Numbered from the stretch's first letter, positions 17,049-26,190 are shown. The stretch is DNA of 64,000 nucleotides from Fibrobacter sp. UWB13 (GCF_900177805.1 NZ_FXAX01000001.1:1922001-1986000); one strand, 5' to 3'. Notes: generated by a model not told the origin, from the letters alone. Numbers and translations: made by a program.

Positions 17049-18362
17049 TTACTTCAGCACGCGCATACGGACCATGACGTCCGTATCGTTCACCTTGACC
17101 GCCGGCGAAGCAAGCGTAAGCTCAATTTCCTTGCGGATATCAGCCACCTGCTTTTTGAGGCGGGCCATACGATTACCTTCGAGCTTCGGCGTTGCAATCA
17201 TCGTCTTCTTTGCCGGATTCATCCAGTTGCCACGATTGTCCTTGAAGCCCAAGTGCAAATGCGGACCTGTGCTGCGGCCAGTAGACCCCACCTTACCGAT
17301 AACCTGACGCGGAGCAACCTTCGCGCCGACATTCACGCCACGCACGGAGAGGTGCATGTACCAGCTTTCAGTATTGTCCCTATGGCGGATGGCAATCTTA
17401 TTACCGCTCAAGTCATCGTAGCCAGAAACCGTCACGACACCAGCAGCGACCGCATAAACCGGAGAACCCTTGGGGCTACCGTAGTCGATACCGTGATGCA
17501 CTGTGCGACGCCCCGTAATCGGGTGGATGCGGGCACCATAAGGGCTTGTGATATGTAAACGGTCGAGCGGGTAACGGAGACCTTCGAAAACGAGCGCCTC
17601 GCCCTTTTCTGTGTAATGGGCATTGAAGGTACTCTTCGGATCCGGGTCTTCATAGCGGAAAGCTTCGTGATGACCAACGGTATGTCCATCAAATTCAGCG
17701 TAAAGCACCTTGCCACTAATCCAGATGGAATCCTGATAGAACTTTTCTTCGAGCAAGATGCGGAACTTGTCGCCCGGGCGAGCTAGCTGGAAAGAGACCT
17801 TGCACTGCAAAACGGCGCTCACGACGCCAACCATGCGCCCAGGAATACCGACCTTGTGCAAAATGCCGCTCAGCGTGCTCCCGTTTTCCAAAGCGCCTTC
17901 AAAAACGGACTGACGGATTGTTACCGGCTTGTCGATACGGCTATAAGTAAAACCAGAATCGACCTTGCTCAGCATGTGGACTGTTGCCGGGTTCGGAGCA
18001 AAGCGGAAACGCTGAACTTCGCCTGCAGTATCGAGAGCGGCATAGAACACCTGCCCCACGCGCAGCGCTGCCAGTTCAACAGAGTCCTGCAAGGCAATCA
18101 CAATCTTGCCACGTTCCTTTTCATTGATGTTCATGCGGTAAAGCACCTGGAAAAGACCATCGCCCGCACGGACGGTATCGTTTTTCACAAGCCACTTCGA
18201 AGTTTCGCCCTGAGCTTTGGCAATCAGCGCTTTCAAGGAATCTGCGGCAGCTTCGAGCTTTGCATTTTCTTGCTTTAAAGCATCTATTTTTTCTTGTTCG
18301 TTACATCCGGTAAGTGCAATCGCAACAACACACAGTAAAAAGAAAATTCTGGACATAAACAC
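17049..18362 (-). CDS. M23 (LytM) metallopeptidase lipoprotein
   Basis: A 437-residue protein. The signal peptide ends in the lipobox ALTGC, followed by a coiled coil (about 22-50), an OapA/LysM-like middle region, and a C-terminal M23 domain (about 260-370). Zinc ligands are visible in HHGIDYG and HLHLGF. M23 enzymes cleave peptidoglycan cross-bridges; with lipid anchoring it should work in the periplasm on septal or side-wall peptidoglycan. The ORF starts at 18362; an ATG two codons later at 18356 is equally possible. Confidence 0.9.
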   Translation of the reverse strand: MFMSRIFFLLCVVAIALTGCNEQEKIDALKQENAKLEAAADSLKALIAKAQGETSKWLVKNDTVRAGDGLFQVLYRMNINEKERGKIVIALQDSVELAALRVGQVFYAALDTAGEVQRFRFAPNPATVHMLSKVDSGFTYSRIDKPVTIRQSVFEGALENGSTLSGILHKVGIPGRMVGVVSAVLQCKVSFQLARPGDKFRILLEEKFYQDSIWISGKVLYAEFDGHTVGHHEAFRYEDPDPKSTFNAHYTEKGEALVFEGLRYPLDRLHITSPYGARIHPITGRRTVHHGIDYGSPKGSPVYAVAAGVVTVSGYDDLSGNKIAIRHRDNTESWYMHLSVRGVNVGAKVAPRQVIGKVGSTGRSTGPHLHLGFKDNRGNWMNPAKKTMIATPKLEGNRMARLKKQVADIRKEIELTLASPAVKVNDTDVMVRMRVLK

Positions 18363-18449
18363 CCGCTCTTAAAATTTCAAAAGCAAAGATAAAATTTTTT
18401 ACACCACCAACGAGATGGCGATCCCGCCCCGTCCCCATTCGCGGATCAT

Positions 18450-18480
18450 GACCACATAAGAGCTGAAGCTCTAAGTGGTC
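18450..18480. repeat. Imperfect palindrome, 15-bp arms
   Basis: GACCAC-a-TAAGAGCT and AGCTCT-a-AGTGGTC form a nearly perfect hairpin in the gap between the M23 gene and the fkpA-like terminator. There is no T run on either side. It may be a dispersed repeat or an RNA stem in the M23 leader. Confidence 0.5.
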
Positions 18481-18525
18481 AAAGAGAACATGTCCGGGGT
18501 GACAATAAAGCAAAAATGACAGGGC

Positions 18526-18556
18526 AAAAAAATACCCCGCGCGGGTGGGCGCGAGG
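18526..18556 (-). terminator. Intrinsic terminator of the FKBP gene
   Basis: On the minus strand CCTCGCGC (18556-18549) pairs with GCGCGGGG (18542-18535), one wobble, followed by TATTTTTTT. It lies about 30 nt behind the FKBP stop. Confidence 0.85.
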
Positions 18557-18584
18557 CATTCAATTTCAAGCGAAATGCTTAAGA

Positions 18585-19376
18585 TTACTTGGCAGCCTTC
18601 TTAGCAGCCTTCTTCGGTTCCGGCTTAGCCTGTTCTGCCGGCTTTTCCGGAGCGATAACTTCGAGAAGTTCCATTTCGAACTTGAGGACAGAGTTACCCG
18701 GGATAGCACGGTTGCCACGCGGACCGTAAGCGAGATCGCTCGGGATCCATGCGACGACCTTTTCGCCAACCTTCATGAGCTTGAGCATTTCCGTCCAGCC
18801 AGCGATAACGGCAGTGACCGGGAATTCAAGCGGCTGACCACGGTCGACAGAGCTGTCGAACTTGGTGCCATCGAGGAGCGTACCGGTGTAGTGGACCTTG
18901 ACCCTGTCTTCGTCCGTCGGGGTTGCACCCTGACCTTCAGTAATGATCTTGTACTGGAGACCGCTCTGCGTGGTCACGACACCTTCAACAGTCTTGTTCT
19001 GAGCGAGGAAAGCTTCACCTTCAGCCTTGTTCTTTTCGGCAGCGAGGCTGTCTTTCTTCATCTTTTCAGCCTGACGGTCAGCAGAAAGCTTGTTGAGCGT
19101 TTCCATGACGATGGAGTCGTTCATCAAGAACTTGGCAGAATCGCTATTGTAGCGTTCCTTGAATGCCTGGATGAAGAGATCGAGATCGAGATCGATGGAA
19201 TCGCGAGTCACGAGCTGGAAACGAGCCTGGTTACCAAAATGAGCACCGAGAGCGTAGCTGTACTTGTCCTTTTCAGTCACAAGCGAGGTCTTTTCGGCAG
19301 ATGCTGTTTTGCACGGTTCGCAACCCGTCATAAGCATGGCAAGAGCGCCAGCTGCAACAATCAATTTAGTCTTCAT
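18585..19376 (-). CDS. FKBP-type peptidyl-prolyl isomerase lipoprotein
   Basis: A 263-residue protein. The lipobox LMTGC gives a lipidated Cys near residue 19. A helical Mip/FkpA-like dimerisation region spans about 35-135, the FKBP domain about 140-245 (VHYTGTLLDGTKFDSSVDRG and IPGNSVLKFEMELLEV), and the tail is rich in Lys, Ala, Glu and Pro. It catalyses proline isomerisation during folding of exported proteins. The FKBP active-site pattern (Y, F-D, W, I-P) is intact. Monocistronic with its own terminator. Confidence 0.92.
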   Translation of the reverse strand: MKTKLIVAAGALAMLMTGCEPCKTASAEKTSLVTEKDKYSYALGAHFGNQARFQLVTRDSIDLDLDLFIQAFKERYNSDSAKFLMNDSIVMETLNKLSADRQAEKMKKDSLAAEKNKAEGEAFLAQNKTVEGVVTTQSGLQYKIITEGQGATPTDEDRVKVHYTGTLLDGTKFDSSVDRGQPLEFPVTAVIAGWTEMLKLMKVGEKVVAWIPSDLAYGPRGNRAIPGNSVLKFEMELLEVIAPEKPAEQAKPEPKKAAKKAAK

Positions 19377-19504
19377 TTTTATCCTCTATGAAAAATAGAC
19401 TTCCTTAAAATAGTAAAACAAACCACATAAAGCTTACAATAATTTTCTTTTTACCTTTACATTTAGTATATTTTCCGCTGTCAATTAAACTATCAGGAAA
19501 TATT

Positions 19505-21334
19505 ATGTGCGGAATTATCGGATATAATGGAAAAGGGGAAGCTTTACCGGTCCTCATCGAAGGGCTTAAGAAAATGGAATACCGAGGCTACGATAGCTCA
19601 GGTGTTGCCGTCATCGAAAACGGACAAATCAAAGTTGTCCGTGCCTCCGGGAAAATCAAGGCTCTCGAAGACAAATTAAAAACCACCCCGATCAAGGGTT
19701 CCATAGGCATCGCCCACACGCGCTGGGCCACCCACGGCGCCCCCACTGAAACAAACGCCCATCCACACACAAGCTATGATGGAAAGATTTCGATAGTCCA
19801 CAACGGCATTATCGAAAACTACGCAAGCCTCAAGGCAAAACTCATCTCCGAAGGCATTGAATTCAAGTCTGAAACCGATACCGAAGTCGTAGCCCACCTG
19901 ATTGCACGCTATTATAATGGCGACCTCAAGTCCGCCGTACTCAAGGCACTCAAGCAGATTGAAGGTACATTCGGTCTCGGCGTCATCAGCAGCGACGAAC
20001 CGAACGTCTTGATTGGCGCCCGTCGCGGAAGCCCGCTCATCTTGGGTATCGGAAACGACGACGATTTCTACCTCGCGAGTGACGTTTCCGCCATCATCAA
20101 CCACACACAGAAAGTTGTTTACCTCGATGACAATGACATCGTCCAAATCAAGGACGGCGGATACTCCATCGTAAACATGAGCAGCCACGAAGTGCAGCGC
20201 GAAGTCCAGGACGTGGAATTTGACGCCGACGCAGTCGCCAAGGGCGGATTCCCGCACTTCATGCTCAAGGAAATTTTCGAACAGCCCGAAGTGTTGCGCA
20301 ATACAATGCGTGGTCGTTTGCTCACCGCCGAAGGTAATGCAAAGCTCGCCGGCCTCGACACAAACATCAAGGAACTCCGTAACATCAACCGTATCATCAT
20401 CACTGCCTGCGGCACGAGCTACTATGCAGGCATGGTCGGTGAATACATGATCGAAGACCTCGCCGGCGTTCCGGTCGAAGTCGAATACGCTTCGGAATTC
20501 CGCTACAGAAACCCGATCATCAAGCCGGGTACACTCGTTATTGCCATCAGCCAGTCCGGCGAAACCGCCGACACGCTCGCCGCTCTCCGCGAAGCCCAGC
20601 AGAAAGGCGCAACAGCACTCGCCATCTGTAACGGCGTTGGTTCGACAATTGCACGCACAAGCGACGGTGGCGTTTACCTGCACGCCGGTCCGGAAATCGG
20701 TGTGGCCAGCACCAAGGCATTCACAAGCCAGGTCACCGTGCTCGCCATGATTGCCCTCTTGCTCGGTCGTCAGCGCAGACTCAGCTTTGAAACAGGCGCC
20801 GACATCGTGAAGGACCTCTTGGAACTCCCGGATCTCGTAACAGAAACGCTCAAGCTCTCCGACAGCATCGCCGAAATTGCAAAGACGCTCTGCAAGGCAA
20901 ACAACTTTTTGTACCTCGGTCGCCACTTCTGCTACCCGGTCGCCATGGAAGGAGCATTGAAGCTCAAGGAAATCAGCTACATCCACGCTGAAGGCTACCC
21001 CGCTGCAGAAATGAAGCACGGTCCAATTGCCCTTATCGACGAAAACATGCCGGTCGTGGTCATCGCCCCGAAGGATTCGCTCTTCGACAAGATCATCAGC
21101 AACATCCGCGAAATCAAGGCACGCGGTGGTAAGGTCATCGCCGTCACGACGGAAGATTGCCACCCGCTTGACGAAATCGCAGACCACATCATCACGGTCC
21201 CGAAGACCCGCCCAATGCTCATGCCGATTCTCGCCTGCGTCCCGCTCCAGTTGCTCGCTTACCACATCGCCGTGTTGCGCGGAAACGACGTGGACCAGCC
21301 GAGAAACCTCGCCAAGAGCGTGACAGTGGAATAA
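19505..21334 (+). CDS. glmS: Glutamine-fructose-6-phosphate aminotransferase
   Basis: A 609-residue enzyme making glucosamine-6-phosphate for peptidoglycan and LPS. The N-terminal glutaminase begins MCGIIGY, so Cys2 is the nucleophile. SHTRWATHG-like (HTRWATHG) and the HNGIIENY motif follow. Two SIS sugar-isomerase domains (about 290-430 and 455-600) carry CGTSYYAG and SQSGETADT, and the C terminus ends in the conserved LAKSVTVE. The upstream 128 bases show no glmS ribozyme features. AGGAAA lies 7 nt before the ATG. Confidence 0.98.
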   Translation: MCGIIGYNGKGEALPVLIEGLKKMEYRGYDSSGVAVIENGQIKVVRASGKIKALEDKLKTTPIKGSIGIAHTRWATHGAPTETNAHPHTSYDGKISIVHNGIIENYASLKAKLISEGIEFKSETDTEVVAHLIARYYNGDLKSAVLKALKQIEGTFGLGVISSDEPNVLIGARRGSPLILGIGNDDDFYLASDVSAIINHTQKVVYLDDNDIVQIKDGGYSIVNMSSHEVQREVQDVEFDADAVAKGGFPHFMLKEIFEQPEVLRNTMRGRLLTAEGNAKLAGLDTNIKELRNINRIIITACGTSYYAGMVGEYMIEDLAGVPVEVEYASEFRYRNPIIKPGTLVIAISQSGETADTLAALREAQQKGATALAICNGVGSTIARTSDGGVYLHAGPEIGVASTKAFTSQVTVLAMIALLLGRQRRLSFETGADIVKDLLELPDLVTETLKLSDSIAEIAKTLCKANNFLYLGRHFCYPVAMEGALKLKEISYIHAEGYPAAEMKHGPIALIDENMPVVVIAPKDSLFDKIISNIREIKARGGKVIAVTTEDCHPLDEIADHIITVPKTRPMLMPILACVPLQLLAYHIAVLRGNDVDQPRNLAKSVTVE

Positions 21335-21383
21335 GACAGCTTTGCCGCAGTTAGCAAAGCTTAAAACGTAAAGCATTGAACGC

Positions 21384-21411
21384 AAGCCCCTCCCGATGGG
21401 AGGGGCTTTGT
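21384..21411 (+). terminator. Intrinsic terminator of glmS
   Basis: AAGCCCCTCCC and GGGAGGGGCTT form an 11-bp stem with a 3-base loop, followed by TTGTGATT. Located 50 nt behind the glmS stop. Confidence 0.85.
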
Positions 21412-21447
21412 GATTGACTGTTTATGTAATTTCTATATTGTAGTTCA

Positions 21448-23391
21448 ATGGTTGATTCCGAAGCTCTTGAGCAAGAAGATTATGAAGTAAAAATCGGTTC
21501 GTTTAACGGGCCGATGGATTTGCTTGTCTATCTCGTTCAGAAAAAGGAAATGACACTAGACCAGATTCCCATTGCAGAAATCGCAGATGACTTTTTGAAA
21601 TGGGTGAACGAGTATTCCGAAACAGACCTTTCCAAGGCAGGCGACTTCTTGTTTATGGCAAGCCGCTTGATGGCGCTCAAGGTGCAGGAGTTGCTCCCGG
21701 CCGAAGAACGCGATCCGGAGATGGAAGAGGAATACAACGAAGACCGCGAAAAGCTCATGAAGGAAATGTTGGAATACCAGCGTTTCAAGCAGGTCGCGAG
21801 CGGTCTCCAGGAAATGGAAGCGAAGAACTTCGGAACGTATTCTCGTGGGCGCCTCGAAAAGACGCAGAGCGACGACGACACGCTCGCCGATGCAAACATC
21901 TGGCAGCTTTTCCGCGCCTACCAAAAGAGCTTAAAGACAAAGATTTCCGAGACGATCCACCATATTGAATTGGACTACGTGACGATTCAGGACCGTCAGC
22001 AGGCGATTAACAACTACCTGAACGTACATGGACGTGCGCTTTTTGAAGACTTGCTCGACAACGATTCGCACCCGATTGTCGCAGCGGTGACGTTCATGGC
22101 TATGCTTGAAATGATCAAGACGGACGACATCGTTTTCCGTCAGAGCGAACTTTTCGGACCAATCTGGATTTACCGCAAGAAGAACAACCCCGAGTACGCC
22201 GACGAAATGGCACACGAGACCGTATTCTTCAGCAAGGATCCCGAGGTCAAGGCAGGGCTTGTGGAAACAATCCGCAGCCAAGCAATTGCACGTTCCAAGG
22301 AAAAGAGCGTGGGCGACCTTGCCGCTACGATGCGCGAAGCCGTACTTTGGACGGAACGCGGCAGGAACGTCACCGAAGAAGACCTCAACGCGATGTTGGA
22401 AGGTCGCGAAGACATTTCCGAAGTGCAGGACAACCCGTTTGCCGACATGATTGCGGAAGCGGACGCCGCCGAAGGCGCTCAGCAGGCAGCAAGCGCACCT
22501 GATACCGCCCAACAGCCCACAACTCCAGAAAGTGCAGAAACCGCACCGAGCCAAAATGCCGCTACTGCAAATGACAACGCTGCGGCCCCGGTCGAAAATA
22601 CGGAAGCTGTTTCGGCTCAAGAAGCCGCGCAGTCCGCAACTTTGGAAAGTGCAGAAATGTCCGCTAGCGAAGACGAAGCTCCAGTACTTAGCAAGAGTTC
22701 GATCCCTGAATTCGGCGCTAACGATGATGACGATTCAGAAGAACGCGCCCACACATTCGAACCGGTAGATGAACCCATCGAAGAAGAGCCCGTTAAGGAC
22801 GAGCCCGCCGAAAGCGCATTCCAAGGTTTGAACGAGCAGTCCGTCCAGCAGATGAGCGACGAGGAATTTGCCGCCTTTATGCAGAAAGCTCAAGCATTCT
22901 ACAACAACGCAAGTTCCGCACAGTCTAACGAAGCGCAATCCGCATCAACAACGGCACAGTCAAGCGCCACGAAGCCGACCTCCGCAGCATCTCACAGCAC
23001 TAATTCTTACACTTCTTACAGCAGCTCCAGCAAGAACTCTTGGGATGAGCCCGCACCGGCTGCAGTTCAAACGGTTCAAGAAGAAGAGCCGGAAGAAGAC
23101 AAGTATTCCTCTTACAGTTTCGGCAACGAAATGACAGACGAGGAATACATCGCCTACTTGAACCGCAGCGCCCGCGCAAGCCGTAAGGAAGAATCGAAGC
23201 CGGCGGCAGGTTCCGAGAAGTCCGCAGCATCCACAAGCGCGGCTCCCGAGAAACCCAAGAAAAAGTCTTTCATGCCCGAAGATGACGAAGGCGGAATGAC
23301 GGACGAAGAATACCAGGCATACCTCGCCGAGCATGGCGACGACGATGAAGACGAAGAAGGCCCCGTTGTCTACGGAGCCGGTAAAGATTAA
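21448..23391 (+). CDS. scpA: ScpA condensin kleisin with long acidic tail
   Basis: A 647-residue protein. Residues 10-255 are a clear ScpA kleisin (FNGPMDLLVYLVQKKEMTLD; DFLFMASRLMALKVQELLP), the partner of Smc and ScpB in chromosome segregation. ScpA is normally about 250 residues; here about 390 extra residues follow, rich in Ala, Ser, Glu and Asp. Three copies of a short motif M-[ST]-D-E-E-[YF]-x-A-[YF] occur in the tail (near 22853, 23131 and 23296). ScpB is not adjacent. TATATT at 21434-21439 lies only 8 nt before the ATG and no Shine-Dalgarno is visible, so the message may be leaderless. The tail might bind other segregation proteins, which is inference. Confidence 0.88.
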   Translation: MVDSEALEQEDYEVKIGSFNGPMDLLVYLVQKKEMTLDQIPIAEIADDFLKWVNEYSETDLSKAGDFLFMASRLMALKVQELLPAEERDPEMEEEYNEDREKLMKEMLEYQRFKQVASGLQEMEAKNFGTYSRGRLEKTQSDDDTLADANIWQLFRAYQKSLKTKISETIHHIELDYVTIQDRQQAINNYLNVHGRALFEDLLDNDSHPIVAAVTFMAMLEMIKTDDIVFRQSELFGPIWIYRKKNNPEYADEMAHETVFFSKDPEVKAGLVETIRSQAIARSKEKSVGDLAATMREAVLWTERGRNVTEEDLNAMLEGREDISEVQDNPFADMIAEADAAEGAQQAASAPDTAQQPTTPESAETAPSQNAATANDNAAAPVENTEAVSAQEAAQSATLESAEMSASEDEAPVLSKSSIPEFGANDDDDSEERAHTFEPVDEPIEEEPVKDEPAESAFQGLNEQSVQQMSDEEFAAFMQKAQAFYNNASSAQSNEAQSASTTAQSSATKPTSAASHSTNSYTSYSSSSKNSWDEPAPAAVQTVQEEEPEEDKYSSYSFGNEMTDEEYIAYLNRSARASRKEESKPAAGSEKSAASTSAAPEKPKKKSFMPEDDEGGMTDEEYQAYLAEHGDDDEDEEGPVVYGAGKD

Positions 23392-23410
23392 TTCTTCGTT
23401 TGCCTAAACT

Positions 23411-24259
23411 TTATCCAAACAGTTTGGCGATATACGGGTAGGCTTCATCCGGCAAAGTGAAATGCTTTGCGATATAGAACATATAAGGAATCTTGACTGC
23501 TGCAAACGGCAAAATCCGTTTCGTGGCTTCCGCGATTTTCTGCGGGTCCGTCGTTCCCAAATAAGCAGGGAAGAAAATGTTCCAATGAGCCAAAAGATTT
23601 TCTTTACTCATGTGGAAAACAAGATCCGCCTTTTGCTCATCCATTCTGTGCGTCATGCTCCACAACATTCCCAAATCCCAACCAGGGTCACCATAGCCGA
23701 AATCACCCATATCAATCCAAAGCGTTCGCGCTCCATCGGTAATGACGTTGCTAATTTGCAAATCGCCATGAAGGCAAGTCGGGGTGTCGGGAACGGTGTC
23801 GATAAAAGCCAAAGCCTTTTGCTTGTAAAAGTCAGGAACTACAGCCTTTTCAAGATAAAAGCGACGGAATTTTTCTTTTGTAGACACAAGTTTTGACGTA
23901 TCCGCTTTCGTCGAATGGAGTTTCTTAGCCATTTCTGCAAATATCAAAGAAAGCTCTTGCAGTCGGCCCGGCTCTTCTGAAATAATTCTCGAAAAAGAAC
24001 GCTTATTCCGGATAAGTTCATATTCAGCACCAAAACGTTCGCCATCCGTTATCAACCGAATTGGTTTTGGAGTCAGGACACCCAAACCAAAAGCACTGCA
24101 AGATGTCAAGAAATCTTTTTTAGCACAGTCCGCTTCGAATCCGGGGTGATAAAGTTTCGCAATCGTATCGCGAGTCTTGTGCGTGTACGAGACTGCTGTT
24201 GCGCCTTCTCCCGTCGCTACATAATCATCTAAATTGATTTTTTCAACTTCTTCAGACAT
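23411..24259 (-). CDS. APH-like phosphotransferase (TIGR02172-like), copy 2
   Basis: A 282-residue kinase-fold protein. It has an N-terminal glycine-rich nucleotide loop (GEGATAVSYTH), the catalytic-loop motif LHGDLQISN near residue 170, and the metal-binding IDMGDFG near 190. These define the aminoglycoside phosphotransferase/choline kinase group, and the length and C terminus fit a family described as paralogous in Fibrobacter succinogenes (TIGR02172, from memory). The substrate is unknown; resistance should not be assumed. It starts 11 nt after its paralogue and forms an operon with it. Confidence 0.8.
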   Translation of the reverse strand: MSEEVEKINLDDYVATGEGATAVSYTHKTRDTIAKLYHPGFEADCAKKDFLTSCSAFGLGVLTPKPIRLITDGERFGAEYELIRNKRSFSRIISEEPGRLQELSLIFAEMAKKLHSTKADTSKLVSTKEKFRRFYLEKAVVPDFYKQKALAFIDTVPDTPTCLHGDLQISNVITDGARTLWIDMGDFGYGDPGWDLGMLWSMTHRMDEQKADLVFHMSKENLLAHWNIFFPAYLGTTDPQKIAEATKRILPFAAVKIPYMFYIAKHFTLPDEAYPYIAKLFG

Positions 24260-24270
24260 AACAGCCTCTC

Positions 24271-25128
24271 TTAATAAAACTTTTCGACCAGGGAATGAAC
24301 CAATCCTGCAAACAACTTCTTATAAGCTTCAGGAGTCGGCATCAAGATTGAACGGATACAAGCATCCAAAGGAGCAAACTTGCCAGCAAGAGCAGTGAAG
24401 GCGGAAATGTCCTTATTCCCCGTGTAGGCCTCAGCAAACGCATTCCAGAAGTTTTTCAACTGTTCCTGCGACATGTGGAAAATTTCCTGCGCTGCCGGGA
24501 ACTGAGAATAAACTTGGCAAGTCATGAAAAAATGCCCTATATCGAACATTGGCGACCCGTGACTAAACCAGCCAAGATCAATCCAATAAGGTTTATCGTC
24601 ACCAGAAATAATCAGGTTGCCCATCTGGAAATCGCCATGCAAGCAGGTTTTCTCGTCTTCTATACTCTGAACAAACGCCCGCATTTTTTCTCTATCATCA
24701 TCTGCAACAAAATCAGACGCATCGATACCCTTCAGGGCAAGATCCTTGCGGCTTGGGAAAAACTCCGTATCGCAAATCGTCGCGTGCAGTTGCAGGCCCA
24801 ATGAAGCAAGCAACTTAGCCATTTCACTGATGCGTGACGGATCATCGGAGCAAATACGCGAAAGAGACTTTTTTCCCTTAATGATTTCTACGAGCTGACC
24901 GTAACCATCCCCCACACGCACCATATCGAACATACGAGGAGTCGGGATTCCCAAATCAAAGACATGCTGGGCTGCGTCACGTTCTTGCTTTACGGTTGCC
25001 TCATCACAACGAGGCGGGTTATTCACTTTCAAGAGGAAATCAGGATGACCGGGATGCACATAAGTTTTCCCGTTACCGCCCTCACCTACCTGCGTCCAGG
25101 TACTAATATCAATATTCTGGTATTCCAT
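24271..25128 (-). CDS. APH-like phosphotransferase (TIGR02172-like), copy 1
   Basis: A 285-residue paralogue of the next gene, with the same order of motifs: GEGGNGKTYVH nucleotide loop, LHGDFQMGN catalytic loop near 173, IDLGWFS metal loop near 193. The two proteins share layout and many residues across the whole length, so they come from a tandem duplication that has since diverged. First gene of a two-gene operon; the upstream 130 bases hold AT-rich sequence suitable for a promoter. Substrate unknown. Confidence 0.8.
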   Translation of the reverse strand: MEYQNIDISTWTQVGEGGNGKTYVHPGHPDFLLKVNNPPRCDEATVKQERDAAQHVFDLGIPTPRMFDMVRVGDGYGQLVEIIKGKKSLSRICSDDPSRISEMAKLLASLGLQLHATICDTEFFPSRKDLALKGIDASDFVADDDREKMRAFVQSIEDEKTCLHGDFQMGNLIISGDDKPYWIDLGWFSHGSPMFDIGHFFMTCQVYSQFPAAQEIFHMSQEQLKNFWNAFAEAYTGNKDISAFTALAGKFAPLDACIRSILMPTPEAYKKLFAGLVHSLVEKFY

Positions 25129-25271
25129 TTTTGCTCCCTAGAAAATGTTTCTCCTTATAAAGATATCGCTTTTTCTTTAGAAAAGGACAAAAAGAATTTG
25201 GCTGATACTCCAAATTATTCAATATTGGCGAGTTATTATTTGATATTGGCGAATTCTGCCGCAAAATCAAC

Positions 25272-25296
25272 AAAAAAGCCCCGCCGAAGCGAGGTT
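25272..25296 (-). terminator. Intrinsic terminator of the zinc peptidase gene
   Basis: On the minus strand CCTCGC, loop TTCG, GCGGGG (one wobble) then CTTTTTTG. It lies about 65 nt behind the stop at 25361. Confidence 0.7.
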
Positions 25297-25302
25297 TAAA
25301 GG

Positions 25303-25350
25303 AGATTCCGGCTCGTCCCCGTCAAGCGAGGACAGGTAGGCCGGAATGAC
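25303..25350. repeat. Dispersed palindrome, ATTCCGGC...GCCGGAAT type
   Basis: ATTCCGGC (25305-25312) and GCCGGAATGAC (25340-25350) bracket a second inner inverted repeat (CTCGTCCCCG / CGAGGAC). The same outer arms occur at 45903-45924 and, in a variant form, at 14287-14308, so this is a repeat family in non-coding DNA. Confidence 0.65.
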
Positions 25351-25360
25351 AGATTGATCG

Positions 25361-26077
25361 TTAATCGTCGTTACGACCGCCGAGGAGCCCCGCGCGGTAT
25401 GCCCAGTAGAGCAACTGCAAGATAGAAGAAATTGCAGCGGCGACGTACGTGAGGCCTGCGGCAAAGAGCACGCCAGAGACGGTATTGTATTCGCGACCTG
25501 CGGCAACGACTTCCATGCGGGCAAGAGCCTTCTTGGCACGTGCAGAAGCGTCAAATTCCACAGGCACGGTCACAAGCGTAAAGAGTGTCGCAAGCGCAAA
25601 GAGCACCACACCTACAACCGCGAGAGACTGGCCAAGAGCCTTGCCCATGCCCATAAGCATAATGCCAATAATCACGAGCCATGGTCCGAGATTAGAACCG
25701 ATGTTGGCGGCAGGCACAATGGCAGAACGGAGCCACAGCGGGAAGTAGCCTTCGGCATGCTGGATGGCGTGACCGACTTCGTGAGCGGCTACGCCTGCGG
25801 CACTTGCATTGCGGCCGGAATAGACTTCGGGCGACAGGTTGAGCGTCTTGTTCAGCGGATTGTAATGGTCCGAAAGGAAGCCCTGGTGCTTGAGGATTTT
25901 CACGTCAGTAATGCCAGCTTCCATAAGGATAGCCTTGGCAACATCGGCTCCGGTGAGGCCGCTAGAAATTGTGACTTTTTGGCCAGCGGCAAAACGCTTC
26001 TTGACCAACAGGGAAACGGCGCCCGAAAGCACGAGCGTCACCACGAGAATCATCATGTATAAAGGATCGAACATCAT
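25361..26077 (-). CDS. Membrane zinc metallopeptidase (YugP-like)
   Basis: A 238-residue protein. It has an N-terminal membrane segment (YMMILVVTLVLSGAVSLLV), the zinc-protease motif AAHEVGHAIQHAEGY near residue 100 (HEVGH), and further hydrophobic helices at about 130-150, 155-175 and 210-230. This is the neutral zinc metallopeptidase family PF04298 type (YugP in Bacillus). Family members are thought to sit in the inner membrane; natural substrates are not known. Starts with two adjacent Met codons; either is possible. Confidence 0.88.
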   Translation of the reverse strand: MMFDPLYMMILVVTLVLSGAVSLLVKKRFAAGQKVTISSGLTGADVAKAILMEAGITDVKILKHQGFLSDHYNPLNKTLNLSPEVYSGRNASAAGVAAHEVGHAIQHAEGYFPLWLRSAIVPAANIGSNLGPWLVIIGIMLMGMGKALGQSLAVVGVVLFALATLFTLVTVPVEFDASARAKKALARMEVVAAGREYNTVSGVLFAAGLTYVAAAISSILQLLYWAYRAGLLGGRNDD

Positions 26078-26084
26078 AGTTGTT

Positions 26085-26190
26085 ATTAGTTGTTAGTCAG
26101 TGGTTATTAGTAATTAGTTATTGGTCAATAGTTATTGGTTGTTAATCATTAGTTCTAATGACTACGGACTAATGACCATTGACCTTACTA
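26085..26190. repeat. TTAGT/TTATTGG-rich low-complexity tract
   Basis: About 100 bases made of short degenerate units such as GTTATTAGT, TTGTTAGTC, AATTAGTTATTGGTCAATAG, TAGTTCTAATGACTACGG. A shorter stretch of the same flavour (TTACTAGTCACTAGTCCTTAG) lies at 14251-14275. No coding potential. It lies between the zinc peptidase gene and the export operon's end. Confidence 0.6.

Noticed and set aside
19377-19504. glmS ribozyme upstream of glmS
   Set aside because: The 128-nt leader is AT-rich and lacks the ribozyme core and pairing segments.
23411-25128. Aminoglycoside resistance genes
   Set aside because: The motifs define only the kinase superfamily; nothing indicates an antibiotic substrate.
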